A stretch of 64,000 nucleotides of DNA, from the NCBI RefSeq assembly GCF_026153455.1, contig NZ_CP110629.1, forward strand, positions 1,736,001 to 1,800,000. Direction: 5' to 3'. Source of the DNA: Marinimicrobium sp. C6131. GTDB lineage: Bacteria > Pseudomonadota > Gammaproteobacteria > Pseudomonadales > Cellvibrionaceae. The position numbers and the translations under genes are program-made. Of this stretch, positions 43,498-52,686 are shown in pieces; the stretch's first letter is position 1; each line of letters opens with the position of its first letter. The notes below the pieces were generated by a model. That model saw nothing but the letters and a program-made list of their open reading frames with translations. It did no database searches and was not told the DNA's origin.

Positions 43498-44196
43498 ATG
43501 AAGACCTCACAGTCGCGCCACAACACGGAAAATGTGGTTGATCTCTTCACAGGAAAGTCTCTCTCCGAGCTGCACGATCAGCGTTTCGTTCGCCTGGCAC
43601 CGGAATTGGACGGCCTGGAAATGTTGTACTCCAACGATACCAGCGACGATCGCCTGTTCAGCCTGAAAATCCTGTGCTGGGGTCTGCGCGCCAACGGCGA
43701 GGTGGTTGGCCTTGTGCCCTGGCTCAATGACATCGTTGCCTGCCCGGATATCTGCGATCCGCTCAACGGCCAGTGGGAGGGTTACTACGACCCCGGCATT
43801 GACGACGTTTTCTTCGACGCCCCCATTCACAAGGTGGTCGAACTGGAAACCGCCGCCGAGTATTACGAGCTCCAGTGTGAGAATGACGACGATGTCGTTC
43901 AGGAGTTGCCGGATACCATTGGCACCCATGCGGTGCTCGCCACGGAAGAAACCAACAAGCTGAACCTCGTCGAGGTGATCAGCTGGCGCCTGCAGCATGA
44001 CGGCAGTATTTACGGCATGCTCACCGACATGAACAAAATCGTGAGCACTCCGGTCCTGCCGGGGGATGCCTGTCTGTATCCGGCGCAGCAGAGCGATCAG
44101 TTCCGGTACTTTTTCCAGCACCAGATTGCCAACAAGATCAAGGCGGAAGACCCGGAGGCTTTGGCGGCCATTTCGCTGTTGGTTGATGGGTATTGA
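43498..44196 (+). CDS. Conserved hypothetical acidic protein, 232 aa
   Basis: A soluble, strongly acidic protein (many Asp/Glu, few Lys/Arg) starting at ATG 43498 with a strong ribosome site. It contains 'ENVVDLFTGKSLSELHDQRF', 'NGEVVGLVPWLNDIVACPDI' and later 'DGSIYGMLTDMNKIVSTPVL', two similar 'DGxIxGxxxxxNxIV' segments that look like an internal duplication. I do not recognise the family. The ribosome site suggests high expression. Confidence 0.65.
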   Translation: MKTSQSRHNTENVVDLFTGKSLSELHDQRFVRLAPELDGLEMLYSNDTSDDRLFSLKILCWGLRANGEVVGLVPWLNDIVACPDICDPLNGQWEGYYDPGIDDVFFDAPIHKVVELETAAEYYELQCENDDDVVQELPDTIGTHAVLATEETNKLNLVEVISWRLQHDGSIYGMLTDMNKIVSTPVLPGDACLYPAQQSDQFRYFFQHQIANKIKAEDPEALAAISLLVDGY

Positions 44197-44211
44197 TTCA
44201 AGATAGCTTGG

Positions 44212-44255
44212 GTAGGTGTTGTCGGGTGACGCGCTGTCGCGCTAACCCGACCTAC
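44212..44255. repeat. Short palindromic repeat between convergent genes
   Basis: GTAGGT...TCGGGT...CGCG-ctgt-CGCG...ACCCGA...CCTAC folds as one imperfect stem. It lies between the acidic protein gene and tusA, both ending here. It may act as a transcription end or be a REP-type element. Confidence 0.55.
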
Positions 44256-44260
44256 TGAAG

Positions 44261-44515
44261 CTAGCCACTTTTACGGATGTAATACCGGTACTCTTCCCCG
44301 TCCCTTTCTTCCAGCACCAACTCATGCCCGAGAAACAGGCAAAACTTGGGCACATCCCGCTCCGTGGATGGATCGGTGGCAATCATCTCGATCAATTCTC
44401 CGGCAGCGATCTCCCGCACAGCGCGATGCAACAACATGACCGGCTCTGGGCACACCAGGCCCCGAGCGTCCAACGCTTTGTGAATAGTCCCCAGACTCTC
44501 GTTGCGAACAGACAT
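44261..44515 (-). CDS. tusA: Sulfur carrier protein TusA
   Basis: TusA accepts persulfide sulfur from IscS and passes it toward tRNA 2-thiouridine and other sulfur products. The 84-residue protein has the active Cys22 in 'GLVCPEPVM' and 'DPSTERDVPKFCLFLGHEL', matching the family and its length of about 81. No tusBCDE genes lie nearby. Confidence 0.92.
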   Translation of the reverse strand: MSVRNESLGTIHKALDARGLVCPEPVMLLHRAVREIAAGELIEMIATDPSTERDVPKFCLFLGHELVLEERDGEEYRYYIRKSG

Positions 44516-44667
44516 CGACCCTTCCCATTTTCATCAAAACGAAATTTTTCGGCTTTCGTCGGTAAAACACCCACTTCATTGCTAGACTTCAGAGTAGGAG
44601 ATCTGCCCGCAGGAGCAGAGCGCTGTTTCAGCGAATCAGGGCGTCGTGTTTTACAGGGGTAGTCTTT

Positions 44668-45048
44668 ATGCCGTCACCCAATCGCCATACTGCACACAAT
44701 GCACTAACGCCCACTGCGCTGGTCATCACCTCTCATTTACTTCGCCATGATAACCCGAATCTCGCGCAAGCCATACAACAGGCCCTGAAAGCACTCCCTT
44801 CCGCGCCGGCCACAACCTCAGCAGATGGCGCCAGCACTGAACTCAACCGCCAGTTGCTCAGCAACCTGCACGCACAGACCGTGGGTGAAATACTGGCGGC
44901 TCTCACGGCGCTGGGCCAACAGGCACTGCACGACCATCAACGCCACCCCGAGCGCGTTGCGTTGCTGCATGAACTGCTGGACGAGTGGGTCGCTTTGGCC
45001 GAGTGGATTTTACAACGCAACGAAAGCCCCCCAAACCAATGGCATTGA
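44668..45048 (+). CDS. Hypothetical protein, 126 aa
   Basis: A soluble, helix-rich protein with many Ala, Leu and His ('LTPTALVITSHLLRHDNPNL', 'TVGEILAALTALGQQALHDH'), ending 'EWVALAEWILQRNESPPNQW'. No signal peptide, membrane helix or recognisable motif. Found between tusA (divergent) and the ABM-domain gene. Function unknown. Confidence 0.5.
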   Translation: MPSPNRHTAHNALTPTALVITSHLLRHDNPNLAQAIQQALKALPSAPATTSADGASTELNRQLLSNLHAQTVGEILAALTALGQQALHDHQRHPERVALLHELLDEWVALAEWILQRNESPPNQWH

Positions 45049-45124
45049 CGCGCGCTTTGCATTCGCAGGCGTGGGCGCTAGAATAACGCCCTGATGCCTT
45101 ACTACTCATTTGCCGGATTCATTC

Positions 45125-45415
45125 ATGATCTACGTGCTCGTTGAACGCCATATTGCCGACGGAATGGAAAGCACCTACGAAATGGCCGCGCGCAAAGCGC
45201 TCAAATCCGCTTACCAGGCCGAGGGCTTCCTCAGCGGTGAAACCCTGCGGGACCTGCAGCGCCCCAACCATCATTATCTGCTGTCCAAGTGGCGTTCTCT
45301 GCACGACTGGAAGCGCTGGTACTACAGCGACGAACGTCATGAGGTCATGAACCAGCTCAACCCGACGCTGGCGGACTTTGAAAAAATCACATTGCTGGAC
45401 AAGAACCCGGTCTAG
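45125..45415 (+). CDS. ABM (antibiotic biosynthesis monooxygenase)-domain protein
   Basis: A 96-residue dimeric alpha-beta barrel protein: 'MIYVLVERHIADGMESTYE' as first strand and helix, 'SAYQAEGFLSGETLRDLQRP', 'YLLSKWRSLHDWKRWYYSD' as core. ABM proteins include heme-degrading and quinone-forming oxygenases, but many small ones are unassigned. ATG 45125 is used; an in-frame TTG lies 15 bases upstream. Convergent with rlmM. Confidence 0.8.
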   Translation: MIYVLVERHIADGMESTYEMAARKALKSAYQAEGFLSGETLRDLQRPNHHYLLSKWRSLHDWKRWYYSDERHEVMNQLNPTLADFEKITLLDKNPV

Positions 45416-45421
45416 GAAACG

Positions 45422-46477
45422 CTATCGCAAGCGCATGATGTGGCCGGTCACTTCTTCTCGGTCGTGATACAACTGTTTGAACGCCAATGCCACATCCAGC
45501 CCTGCCGCTTCACACTGCTGCTCGATACGCTCACGCAAACGTGCCACTTCCATGTAGCGCTGCTTCATGGGCAATTTCAGATTGAACACCGCCTCCCGAC
45601 ACCATCCCTGACTGACCCAGAGTCCGATCATGCTCGCCACCCGGGCGGGCTTGTCGGCGATATCACAGACCAGCCAATCCACCGGCTTTTTGGGCTGGTA
45701 GACAAAACCGTCTTCCCGGTGATGAGTGACCTGGCCGGTTTCCATGAGCGACTCCGCCATGGGACCGTTGTCCACCGCATCGACAAACATGCCCCGGCGC
45801 ACCAGTTGCCAGGTCCAGCCACCCGGCGCCGCACCGAGATCCACCGCTTTGAGTCCGCCGGCGAGGCGGACATCCCACTCGTATTCGGGGATAAAGTGAT
45901 GCCAGGCCTCCTCCAGTTTCAATGTGGCCCGACTCGGGGCCTCTCTGGGCTGACGCAGGCGGGGAATGCCCATGGGCCAGGCCGCACGGTTATCCACCGG
46001 GCTGACGCCCAGATACATGCACTGGCCGGACAATACCAGCAGGTGCCAGTGCCAGCGGCTCTTGGGGTCCACCAGCTTCTGTTTTTTCAGGGCGGCCATC
46101 AACGGTGAGGTCAGCTTCTTGCCGAGCGTCGACAGCTCCTTGCCCTCATTGGTATCGGGCGTCTCCACCACCAGTGAGCGTGCCGCGGGCAGCGCTTGCG
46201 CCGCTTCCACCAGCGGTCCGACCCTATCCCCCGGGGGCAGGTTGGCCAACGGCGCCGTAGTGACGAACCACTGACGGGCAAACACCAGATCCATAAAATG
46301 CAGTTGCCCAACCAGCCTCAACGCTCCTTCGGGCTCATGGGTCACGTAGATCACATAGGCCTGCCCTTCCCGGGTTTTGATAAACCCGTACACACCGGCG
46401 GCCGCTGCCAGCTCCTGAATCTCCGCCGCGCACTCTTTTTCAAAACCGGGCCGACAATGTAAAAACAGATGGTTCAC
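45422..46477 (-). CDS. rlmM: 23S rRNA 2'-O-ribose methyltransferase RlmM
   Basis: RlmM (YgdE) methylates C2498 of 23S rRNA. The 351-residue protein has an N-terminal THUMP-related domain and a C-terminal Rossmann methyltransferase with SAM motif 'AVDLGAAPGGWTWQL' and 'LVCDIADKPARVA'. The Lys-Asp-Lys-Glu catalytic tetrad expected of FtsJ-type enzymes is plausible in 'HFIPEYEW', 'VCDIAD', 'FNLKLPMK', 'YHDREEV'. Start is GTG 46477, overlapping the hydrolase stop by four bases. Confidence 0.92.
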   Translation of the reverse strand: MNHLFLHCRPGFEKECAAEIQELAAAAGVYGFIKTREGQAYVIYVTHEPEGALRLVGQLHFMDLVFARQWFVTTAPLANLPPGDRVGPLVEAAQALPAARSLVVETPDTNEGKELSTLGKKLTSPLMAALKKQKLVDPKSRWHWHLLVLSGQCMYLGVSPVDNRAAWPMGIPRLRQPREAPSRATLKLEEAWHHFIPEYEWDVRLAGGLKAVDLGAAPGGWTWQLVRRGMFVDAVDNGPMAESLMETGQVTHHREDGFVYQPKKPVDWLVCDIADKPARVASMIGLWVSQGWCREAVFNLKLPMKQRYMEVARLRERIEQQCEAAGLDVALAFKQLYHDREEVTGHIMRLR

Positions 46478-47109
46478 GGGCGCTCTCCCCAGTGTTGATC
46501 AATCCAGTCAACGATACGCTCGATCGCCGACTGCCAATGTTGTTGCTGACGGTACCCGGACTTCACTCGCGGTTTGAAGTCGTGGTCGCCATCCTCCAGC
46601 CAGAGCCAGTTCAGGGTCGAGGGCAGGTCATAACCACGGATCTCGTCCCGACTACCCAGCGCATCGCGGGTGCCCTGCACAATCAGGGTTGGCACCTGAA
46701 CCGCCTGTAAGGGCTCCAGACGGGTCTTGTCCGGCTTGCCCACCGGATGAAAGGGGTAGCCCAGGCAAACCAGGCCCGACACCCCGGGCTCATTGGCCAC
46801 CAGGCTGGCCATCCGCCCACCCAGCGACTTGCCGCCTATCAGCAGGGGAAACGCCGTCGGCTGCGCAGAGGCCATCGCCTCGCGCCACGCCTCCAGCAGC
46901 TCGGGCTGACGGTTGGGTGGCCGCTTTTTGCCTCCACTCCGCCGCTCGGCCATATAGGGAAACTCAAACCGCCAGACATCAACGCCCCGGGCACAGAGCC
47001 CCTCGGCCATGGCGTTCATGAAGTCACTTTCCATGGACGCGCCCGCCCCGTGGGCCAGCAGCAAGCGGGCCGAGGGGTTCGACGGGGTGTTTTTCAGCCA
47101 GTCAGTCAT
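46474..47109 (-). CDS. Alpha/beta hydrolase of the KANL3/Tex30 type
   Basis: A 211-residue alpha/beta-hydrolase. Oxyanion region 'LLLAHGAGASMESDFM', nucleophile elbow 'GGKSLGGRMA' (Ser in GKSLGG), and 'LGYPFHPVGKPDKTR' with 'PTLIVQGTRDALGS' and a late 'DGDHDF' giving Asp and His of the triad. Members are found across bacteria but substrates are unknown. Coupled to yheU (8-base overlap) upstream and rlmM downstream. Confidence 0.85.
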   Translation of the reverse strand: MTDWLKNTPSNPSARLLLAHGAGASMESDFMNAMAEGLCARGVDVWRFEFPYMAERRSGGKKRPPNRQPELLEAWREAMASAQPTAFPLLIGGKSLGGRMASLVANEPGVSGLVCLGYPFHPVGKPDKTRLEPLQAVQVPTLIVQGTRDALGSRDEIRGYDLPSTLNWLWLEDGDHDFKPRVKSGYRQQQHWQSAIERIVDWIDQHWGERP

Positions 47110-47332
47110 CTCCGAGGTCCCGGGCATCCCGCTCCGGGAGCAGGCTGACGGTTTCGGTGGCGGGGTCGAACACGATCACCACATCGCCCCGCTCAATCTG
47201 GGCCTGCACTTGTTGCACCTTGCGCTCCAGGCTGGTTTCCTCCCAACCGTAGTCAGTACCCTCGCGAGTGATGAATTCTTCAATAAGGCCACGCAGGGCG
47301 TCCGCGGATACTTGCTGATGGGGAATGATCAT
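47102..47332 (-). CDS. YheU family protein
   Basis: A 76-residue acidic protein, 'MIIPHQQVSADALRGLIEEF' then 'TREGTDYGWEETSLERKVQQ', the full YheU signature. The family is widespread in gammaproteobacteria and has no known role. Start at ATG 47332; longer in-frame options overlap the gcvR upstream region and look wrong. First of a coupled yheU-hydrolase-rlmM group, divergent from gcvR. Confidence 0.87.
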   Translation of the reverse strand: MIIPHQQVSADALRGLIEEFITREGTDYGWEETSLERKVQQVQAQIERGDVVIVFDPATETVSLLPERDARDLGDD

Positions 47333-47403
47333 GGCTTCACAATGACTTTTTTCCGGGGTTGCGCCACAATGGTGGCATAACAACTCTGAAGTGGATGACA
47401 ACG

Positions 47404-47928
47404 ATGCAACACTATCTGATTTTGACGCTGATCAGCGACGACAAGCCGGGCATTGTGGAGCGACTGGCGCAGATTATCCAGCAGCACGAGGGCAACTGGC
47501 TGGAAAGTCGCCTGTCGCACCTGGCCGGCAAGTTCGCGGGTATTGTACAGGTTGCGGTGCCCGAAGCGCAGCGCGAACCCTTGACCGCCGCCCTGCAGGC
47601 CCTGGGCGGACAGGGGCTGAAGCTGGTGGTCGAATCCGCAGAAGCCACCGAGCGCGCGCCCTTCCGGGCGTTCCGCTTTACCGTGGCCGGACCGGACCGC
47701 GCCGGTATTGTGTTCGAAATCGCCCAGGCCTTCGCCGAGCGCAACATCAACATGGGCGAACTGGAAACCGATTATTCCAGTATGCCCTGGTCCGGCGAAC
47801 CGCTGTTTCAGGCCAACGGTGTGATTGAGGTTCCGGAGTCGGTGGATATGAACGAGCTACACGATGATCTGGACTCCATCGCGGATCAGTTGGCGATTGA
47901 TATCCGTCTGGAAGAAGACCAGCCGTAA
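47404..47928 (+). CDS. gcvR: Glycine cleavage system transcriptional repressor GcvR-like ACT protein
   Basis: A 174-residue protein of two ACT domains: 'MQHYLILTLISDDKPGIVER' and 'FTVAGPDRAGIVFEIAQAFA', followed by 'NINMGELETDYSSMPWSGEP'. GcvR binds glycine and opposes the activator GcvA at the gcv operon in enteric bacteria. Homologs elsewhere are generic ACT-domain regulators. An ATG at 47395 would add three residues. Confidence 0.82.
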   Translation: MQHYLILTLISDDKPGIVERLAQIIQQHEGNWLESRLSHLAGKFAGIVQVAVPEAQREPLTAALQALGGQGLKLVVESAEATERAPFRAFRFTVAGPDRAGIVFEIAQAFAERNINMGELETDYSSMPWSGEPLFQANGVIEVPESVDMNELHDDLDSIADQLAIDIRLEEDQP

Positions 47929-47960
47929 GGCTCCCATGTGGTGCCGCAAAGCATTGGTGT

Positions 47961-48083
47961 GGCACTGAGGCGTCAGCGAGGAACACCGTTTGCAGACTCT
48001 CGAAGGCATGGATGCCGACGAGAAGCCCCCAGGGACGGGTTCACGGCGGGTCTGCAAACGGTGTTCCTCGCTGACGCCGGACG
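47961..48083. repeat. Long palindromic repeat, family 1 copy 3 (between gcvR and mshQ)
   Basis: A perfect 29-base inverted repeat (47969-47997 and 48050-48078) with a 52-base loop containing GCCGACGAGAAGCCCCCA and GGGTTCACGGCGG. The flank GGCACTGAGG and the inner ACCGTTTG are shared with copy 1; the middle of the arm is different yet self-complementary. It lies between convergent genes. Confidence 0.85.
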
Positions 48084-48133
48084 CGATGAGAAAACGCTTC
48101 AGGCTAAAATAATCTGCACCATTTGATTCCCTA

Positions 48134-51100
48134 CTACTCCAGAACCTCTCGCCAATAAATAATTCGATCGTGCCCCCGGTAAGAACCAAAGCCGACGTTC
48201 GCGGGAGGCATCTGAGTATCGTTCAGAAAATCACCGTCCTGATTCCAGTCGAAGCGCAGCCAGGGGCGGTTGGTCAGATCCATCCCGATATCGAACGACC
48301 CGGTATTGCCCTCCCCCGGCGCGGTGAAGTAGTGATCGGCATCACTGCTGCTGAAGTTGACCCCCACCCCGTCGAGATTGGCGTATTGACCCGTGGTGCT
48401 GCCGCCGCCAATAGGAACCGTGCGGTTACTGTCGTCCACCAGATTGCCGGTCGGCTGATAGGTTATCGCTTCCCGGGGAATGCGGGTGCAGCTGTCGTCG
48501 ACGTTGCGGACAAATTCTGAACCGTTCCAGAATTCGGTGTAAAAAGGCACCGGCAGATCAATGACTTCGGGGCCGAAGGCGTCCTCGAGGTGCAGGCGGC
48601 CATAGCGCAGATTGAGCGACTCGCCCAGAGCAACCGCGTTACAGTTGCCCGCCGCCACGCAATCGCCGCTGGTGTTGGCGTTCATATCCAGATCCACCAA
48701 TGGACGGGCGTCCAGCGCATCCGTCAGGGTCAGCCCCCACTGCAGATCACCCCAGGGACCGTCGGGTCGGGTATTGGCGGCGCGCAGGAAGGCGGCGCTG
48801 GGGTCCTGGATTTCGAGCACGCCTCCGGTCCAGTTGGCATCACTCAGGAGTTGGATGCGACCACTCAGGTTTGTACCATTGCCGCCGTCGCTGTCCTCCG
48901 CGACATATCCGGGGACCGCAACGCCGCTGTAACCCAGGCTGACATTGTCGTAATTGGAGACAACCGCACCAAACAGGTTGCGGGCCTGCACCGTAAAAGC
49001 CACATTGAGGGCCGCGTGGTGTTGATAGCTGAAAGTTCCACATGCATCGGTAACCGTCGCCCCGCTAAGATGGTAGTCAAACGGGTAAAAGCGACCGATC
49101 GAACCGCTTTCAGTCAGCATGGGCAGATCACCGGCAGTCAGGTAATCATCATCCACCAGACGCGGGGTCAGGGTGAGGGCACCGACATTGTCCCAAGTGA
49201 CATTATCGTTTTGCAGCCGCCCGCCTTCCAACAGGGTAAAACTTGCATTCCCTCCCAACACCCCAGGATCTCCGCCTGAGGGATATATCAACGACGTCCA
49301 GTTCAGTCGAGCGGACTCGCCAGTGGTTTCATTGCCGAAGTTGGGCGTTACCGCTCCCCTTGCGTTGCGGGCTTCCAGTACTACAGTAAATGGTTCTCCG
49401 GCGGCGACGAAGCCCGCTCCACTGGTGGCGGAACCAGGATTGGGGTTGCCAGCTCCAGACCGCACGGCGTCCACCACCAACGTATAAGGTTTGACCACAA
49501 ACTCGTTACTACTACCCGACGCAAGCACTTCGCGGCCGGGGTCAGTTTCCACCTCGACGAGCGTTTGACCATGCAGCCTGAGTTGTCCCACATCGGAAAA
49601 CTCAAACGGCACGCTGGCAAAACCCTCGGCATCAAAGGCCAGGTCGGTCGCGGTATAAGTTAGGGGTTGAGCCTGGTCATTCGCGGCGATGGCGTTGTCA
49701 TCGAGCGTCAGGGTTTGCGCCGGGCTCTGGACGCACACCGCTGGATCCCGACACTCGTATGCCAGATCGACCGAGCGGGTTTCCCCCGCCAGAACATTCA
49801 GACAAGATCCGGTGCTGTCGTCAGTTCTGACAACCCGCACCACCGGGTCCAGGTCCGTCTCCCCCGCAATCTGGTGGGGAATCGGATCGCCTGCGCGGTT
49901 CCCGTAGAATCGCAGGCCGACATCGGAAAACACGATAGCTTCCGGAGATCGGCCGGACGCATCACCGTTTACTTCCGCCACTTCGGGTACCAGCGTGGCG
50001 GGCGTCGTTTGGCTGAGGTAGCGAACCACCCCGGTTTCCGTGCCACCGAATATGTAGCTGTTCCCTCCAACCCAGGATGCATTGATGTCCGCCGGGTCGA
50101 CACCCAGTATGATTTCGGTTCCGGCGGACGGGGCCACCGCATTACCCGCACTGTCCCGGGCAGTAATCTGCACGGGCTCGGCTTCGCAGGTTACCCCGGA
50201 GAGGGAGTGTTCCAGTGTATAGGTGGCGACCTGATTGACCTGACAGTGATAAAGTCCCGCCGCCGTTCCTTCACTGTTACCAGGAGGAATCAATTGGTAA
50301 TTGGACGGCCCGCCACCGATCTGGCGCCATAACAATTCAATCTCTGCTACGCCACCGTTTTCGTAAAATTCCATGGTCACATCGTAAGCGCCCCCCGCCT
50401 CCAGGGACACATTGCCGCTGGTATCGGTCTGCACCGCGTGATCATTCCAGCGTTCTATCACGAGATCACCATCCACCCAGAGGCGCACACCGTCATCCGA
50501 ACGGGTGCGAAACCGGTAGTTAGCGGATTGCGTCACATAGAGTTTGCCTGTCCAGCGGATGGAAAAATCGTCATCCCGGTTCGCCAGGGGAGCCGGCCCT
50601 TGACCAAAGTCCCAAAAGAAATCAATGGGGCCGTCGACCCGAGTGGCTTCCGGACCACCCGACAGGGTCTGGTTGTTGAAATACTCACCCTGCAGCCCCG
50701 GCACAGCATTTCCAACAGAACAGATCGCATCTCCGCAGGGATGAGTGGCGTTATAGACGGCGGTAACGTCCACATCGGTCAGCGCACCACGGTATACTCG
50801 TACCTCATCCAGATCACCCGCAAAGTATTCGGGCGTTCCTCCGGTGTCTTCTATTCGGCCAATCGAACTATAAGCGGTGGTGGCCTCCGCCGTGCTGATC
50901 GCGCCGGATGCGTCCAGACTACCGTCGATATAAATACGATACTCCGCCTGCACCACATCCCGTATCAAAACAACATGGCGCCATTGGCCGTTATTGATGG
51001 CACTCTGGGATTTGGTGGAGTAGTCGTTGCCTACCGACACACCAATGCGACCACTGCCATCAAGCCAGCCCCAGAATATGTCATTCGTTCCGCCGTTTTG

Positions 51101-52255
51101 CTCCACTCCCGCAATACCGGGAGCCACCCATCCAGTATCATTTCCCGTCTGGGTCGTGCGGATCCAGAACGCCAGACTGGCGGTGCCATTCAACGTATCG
51201 GACAATCCGGGCACGTCCACGTAGTCATCATTACCGTCGAACTGACCATAGCCACAGGTGCCCGGATCTCCTGCCAGAGCGGGCGATGCCGTTTCGGTAT
51301 CGGCACCATTACGTGCCGTACCATGGTTACCGTTACCATTTTGATCAACGACTTCGCCGCTCGTGCCGGACCAGGCAGCTTCATCCATGGTCCAATAGGC
51401 TTCCAATCCCGCTTCACCCCCTGCGGTATCGGAACAGAAGGGCGCAAAATCGGCGGTGGCCAGAGCAGAGGCGCTATAGGCAATCTCGTTTTCATTGTCC
51501 AGATTGACCTGCGAGGCCGACAGGCCTCCGGTCACCTGCGATTGGAAGCCGGCCGAGAATGTGCCGCCGGCATACAGAAATGCATCAAGCTCGACCTCGT
51601 TCGCCAGTGATACATTTCCCGTCGCATAAATCAGTAGCCTGTCGGCACTGAAACCACTGGTCTCGACCTGAAAACCAAACGAGACATTCCCGTCAACGAA
51701 AATCCGAACCGTACCGCCTCCCCGGGGAGAGATCTCTGTCTCCTGGCCAATCACCAAATCGCCATCAATCCAGTAATCACCCGAGCTGAGTTCCAACTCA
51801 GACTGGAAATTGGTCGTCAGGCTTTCCATGAGATATTGTCCACCAGCCGATCTGAATCGCAAACGGCGCTGCTGGCTCACTTCTACGGAGCGGTAATCCC
51901 CCGAATCAACATTTATATTGCCACCGCCCGAGATGTCGCCGTCGCTACCAGTGCCTCTCACAAAATCCGGGCTGCTGCTGGCCGCCGGGGTTCCGCTGTC
52001 GGTACAGGTTGCGCCACCACAGGTGACCTCCTGCTCCACAATCAGCGAAGGGGTGTCCAGTACATTGTCGCCGCCATCGATCGCCGTCTGGAAATCAAGA
52101 CTGACACTGCCTGTACTGGAATGACTCTGGACGCCATTGGTAAAGATGGCATCACAGGCCACCGCCCAGGTCGAAGGAGCGAGTATGATCAGCAGTAGTG
52201 CCATCGCGCTGCGCGCGACAGCGAACCCATGAATTGATCGAGTGAAGTATTCCAT
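48134..52255 (-). CDS. mshQ: MSHA pilus tip-type protein MshQ, with LamG- and PA14-like domains
   Basis: A 1373-residue exported protein, last gene of the MSHA locus. The signal peptide ends about residue 32 ('LAPSTWAVA'). Domains: beta-rich N-terminal region (35-275), LamG-like jellyroll (about 283-505, 'WTMDEAAW', 'YVDVPGLSDTLNGTASLAFW'), PA14-like module (about 518-645, 'GLQGEYFNNQTLSGG', 'RFRTRSDDGVRLWVDGDLV'), then a long DUF6701-type C-terminal part. LamG and PA14 modules bind sugars or surfaces, so it is probably an adhesin at the pilus tip. Start overlaps mshP's stop (TGATG). Confidence 0.85.
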   Translation of the reverse strand: MEYFTRSIHGFAVARSAMALLLIILAPSTWAVACDAIFTNGVQSHSSTGSVSLDFQTAIDGGDNVLDTPSLIVEQEVTCGGATCTDSGTPAASSSPDFVRGTGSDGDISGGGNINVDSGDYRSVEVSQQRRLRFRSAGGQYLMESLTTNFQSELELSSGDYWIDGDLVIGQETEISPRGGGTVRIFVDGNVSFGFQVETSGFSADRLLIYATGNVSLANEVELDAFLYAGGTFSAGFQSQVTGGLSASQVNLDNENEIAYSASALATADFAPFCSDTAGGEAGLEAYWTMDEAAWSGTSGEVVDQNGNGNHGTARNGADTETASPALAGDPGTCGYGQFDGNDDYVDVPGLSDTLNGTASLAFWIRTTQTGNDTGWVAPGIAGVEQNGGTNDIFWGWLDGSGRIGVSVGNDYSTKSQSAINNGQWRHVVLIRDVVQAEYRIYIDGSLDASGAISTAEATTAYSSIGRIEDTGGTPEYFAGDLDEVRVYRGALTDVDVTAVYNATHPCGDAICSVGNAVPGLQGEYFNNQTLSGGPEATRVDGPIDFFWDFGQGPAPLANRDDDFSIRWTGKLYVTQSANYRFRTRSDDGVRLWVDGDLVIERWNDHAVQTDTSGNVSLEAGGAYDVTMEFYENGGVAEIELLWRQIGGGPSNYQLIPPGNSEGTAAGLYHCQVNQVATYTLEHSLSGVTCEAEPVQITARDSAGNAVAPSAGTEIILGVDPADINASWVGGNSYIFGGTETGVVRYLSQTTPATLVPEVAEVNGDASGRSPEAIVFSDVGLRFYGNRAGDPIPHQIAGETDLDPVVRVVRTDDSTGSCLNVLAGETRSVDLAYECRDPAVCVQSPAQTLTLDDNAIAANDQAQPLTYTATDLAFDAEGFASVPFEFSDVGQLRLHGQTLVEVETDPGREVLASGSSNEFVVKPYTLVVDAVRSGAGNPNPGSATSGAGFVAAGEPFTVVLEARNARGAVTPNFGNETTGESARLNWTSLIYPSGGDPGVLGGNASFTLLEGGRLQNDNVTWDNVGALTLTPRLVDDDYLTAGDLPMLTESGSIGRFYPFDYHLSGATVTDACGTFSYQHHAALNVAFTVQARNLFGAVVSNYDNVSLGYSGVAVPGYVAEDSDGGNGTNLSGRIQLLSDANWTGGVLEIQDPSAAFLRAANTRPDGPWGDLQWGLTLTDALDARPLVDLDMNANTSGDCVAAGNCNAVALGESLNLRYGRLHLEDAFGPEVIDLPVPFYTEFWNGSEFVRNVDDSCTRIPREAITYQPTGNLVDDSNRTVPIGGGSTTGQYANLDGVGVNFSSSDADHYFTAPGEGNTGSFDIGMDLTNRPWLRFDWNQDGDFLNDTQMPPANVGFGSYRGHDRIIYWREVLE

Positions 52256-52686
52256 CAGAATCGGGCCTGAACATTCAGCAAGCGTTCGGCACGTGTCGGT
52301 CCACTGCCGCAGCGACCAGCAACTTCAAGGTTGTAGACGCCCGGTTCCGCCAGACTGCATTGAACCACAGCGGTGCACAGGTTGAGTCCGTCAACACCGG
52401 AATAGTCGAGTGATTCATTCAACCCACCACACCGATTATCCACCAACGGCCGGGAACTGGCATTGGGGTAAAACAATGCATTCAAACCGAACTGCACCGC
52501 ACTCTCCGCCGCGTACAACGCCTGCACGGTAACTACTTCCTGAACACTGGCAATACTGCTCTGGCTGGTGGTGCGCCAAAGAGCCAACGAGGCGAAGCCC
52601 ATCACGACGATAATAAACAGCGCAACCGGCAACAGAAAGCCGCCCTGTTTCCGCATAGAACGGTTTTGAAAAAGATCAGGGGACAT
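52255..52686 (-). CDS. mshP: MSHA biogenesis protein MshP (minor pilin-like)
   Basis: A 143-residue protein with a PilX-like N-terminus 'GGFLLPVALFIIVVMGFASL', the hydrophobic helix that embeds minor pilins. A later start at 52656 ('MRKQGGFLLPVALF') fits the leader better; the longer start overlaps mshO by 11 bases. Cys residues near 84, 98 and 105 may form disulfides. Likely part of the pilus-tip initiating complex. Confidence 0.8.
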   Translation of the reverse strand: MSPDLFQNRSMRKQGGFLLPVALFIIVVMGFASLALWRTTSQSSIASVQEVVTVQALYAAESAVQFGLNALFYPNASSRPLVDNRCGGLNESLDYSGVDGLNLCTAVVQCSLAEPGVYNLEVAGRCGSGPTRAERLLNVQARF

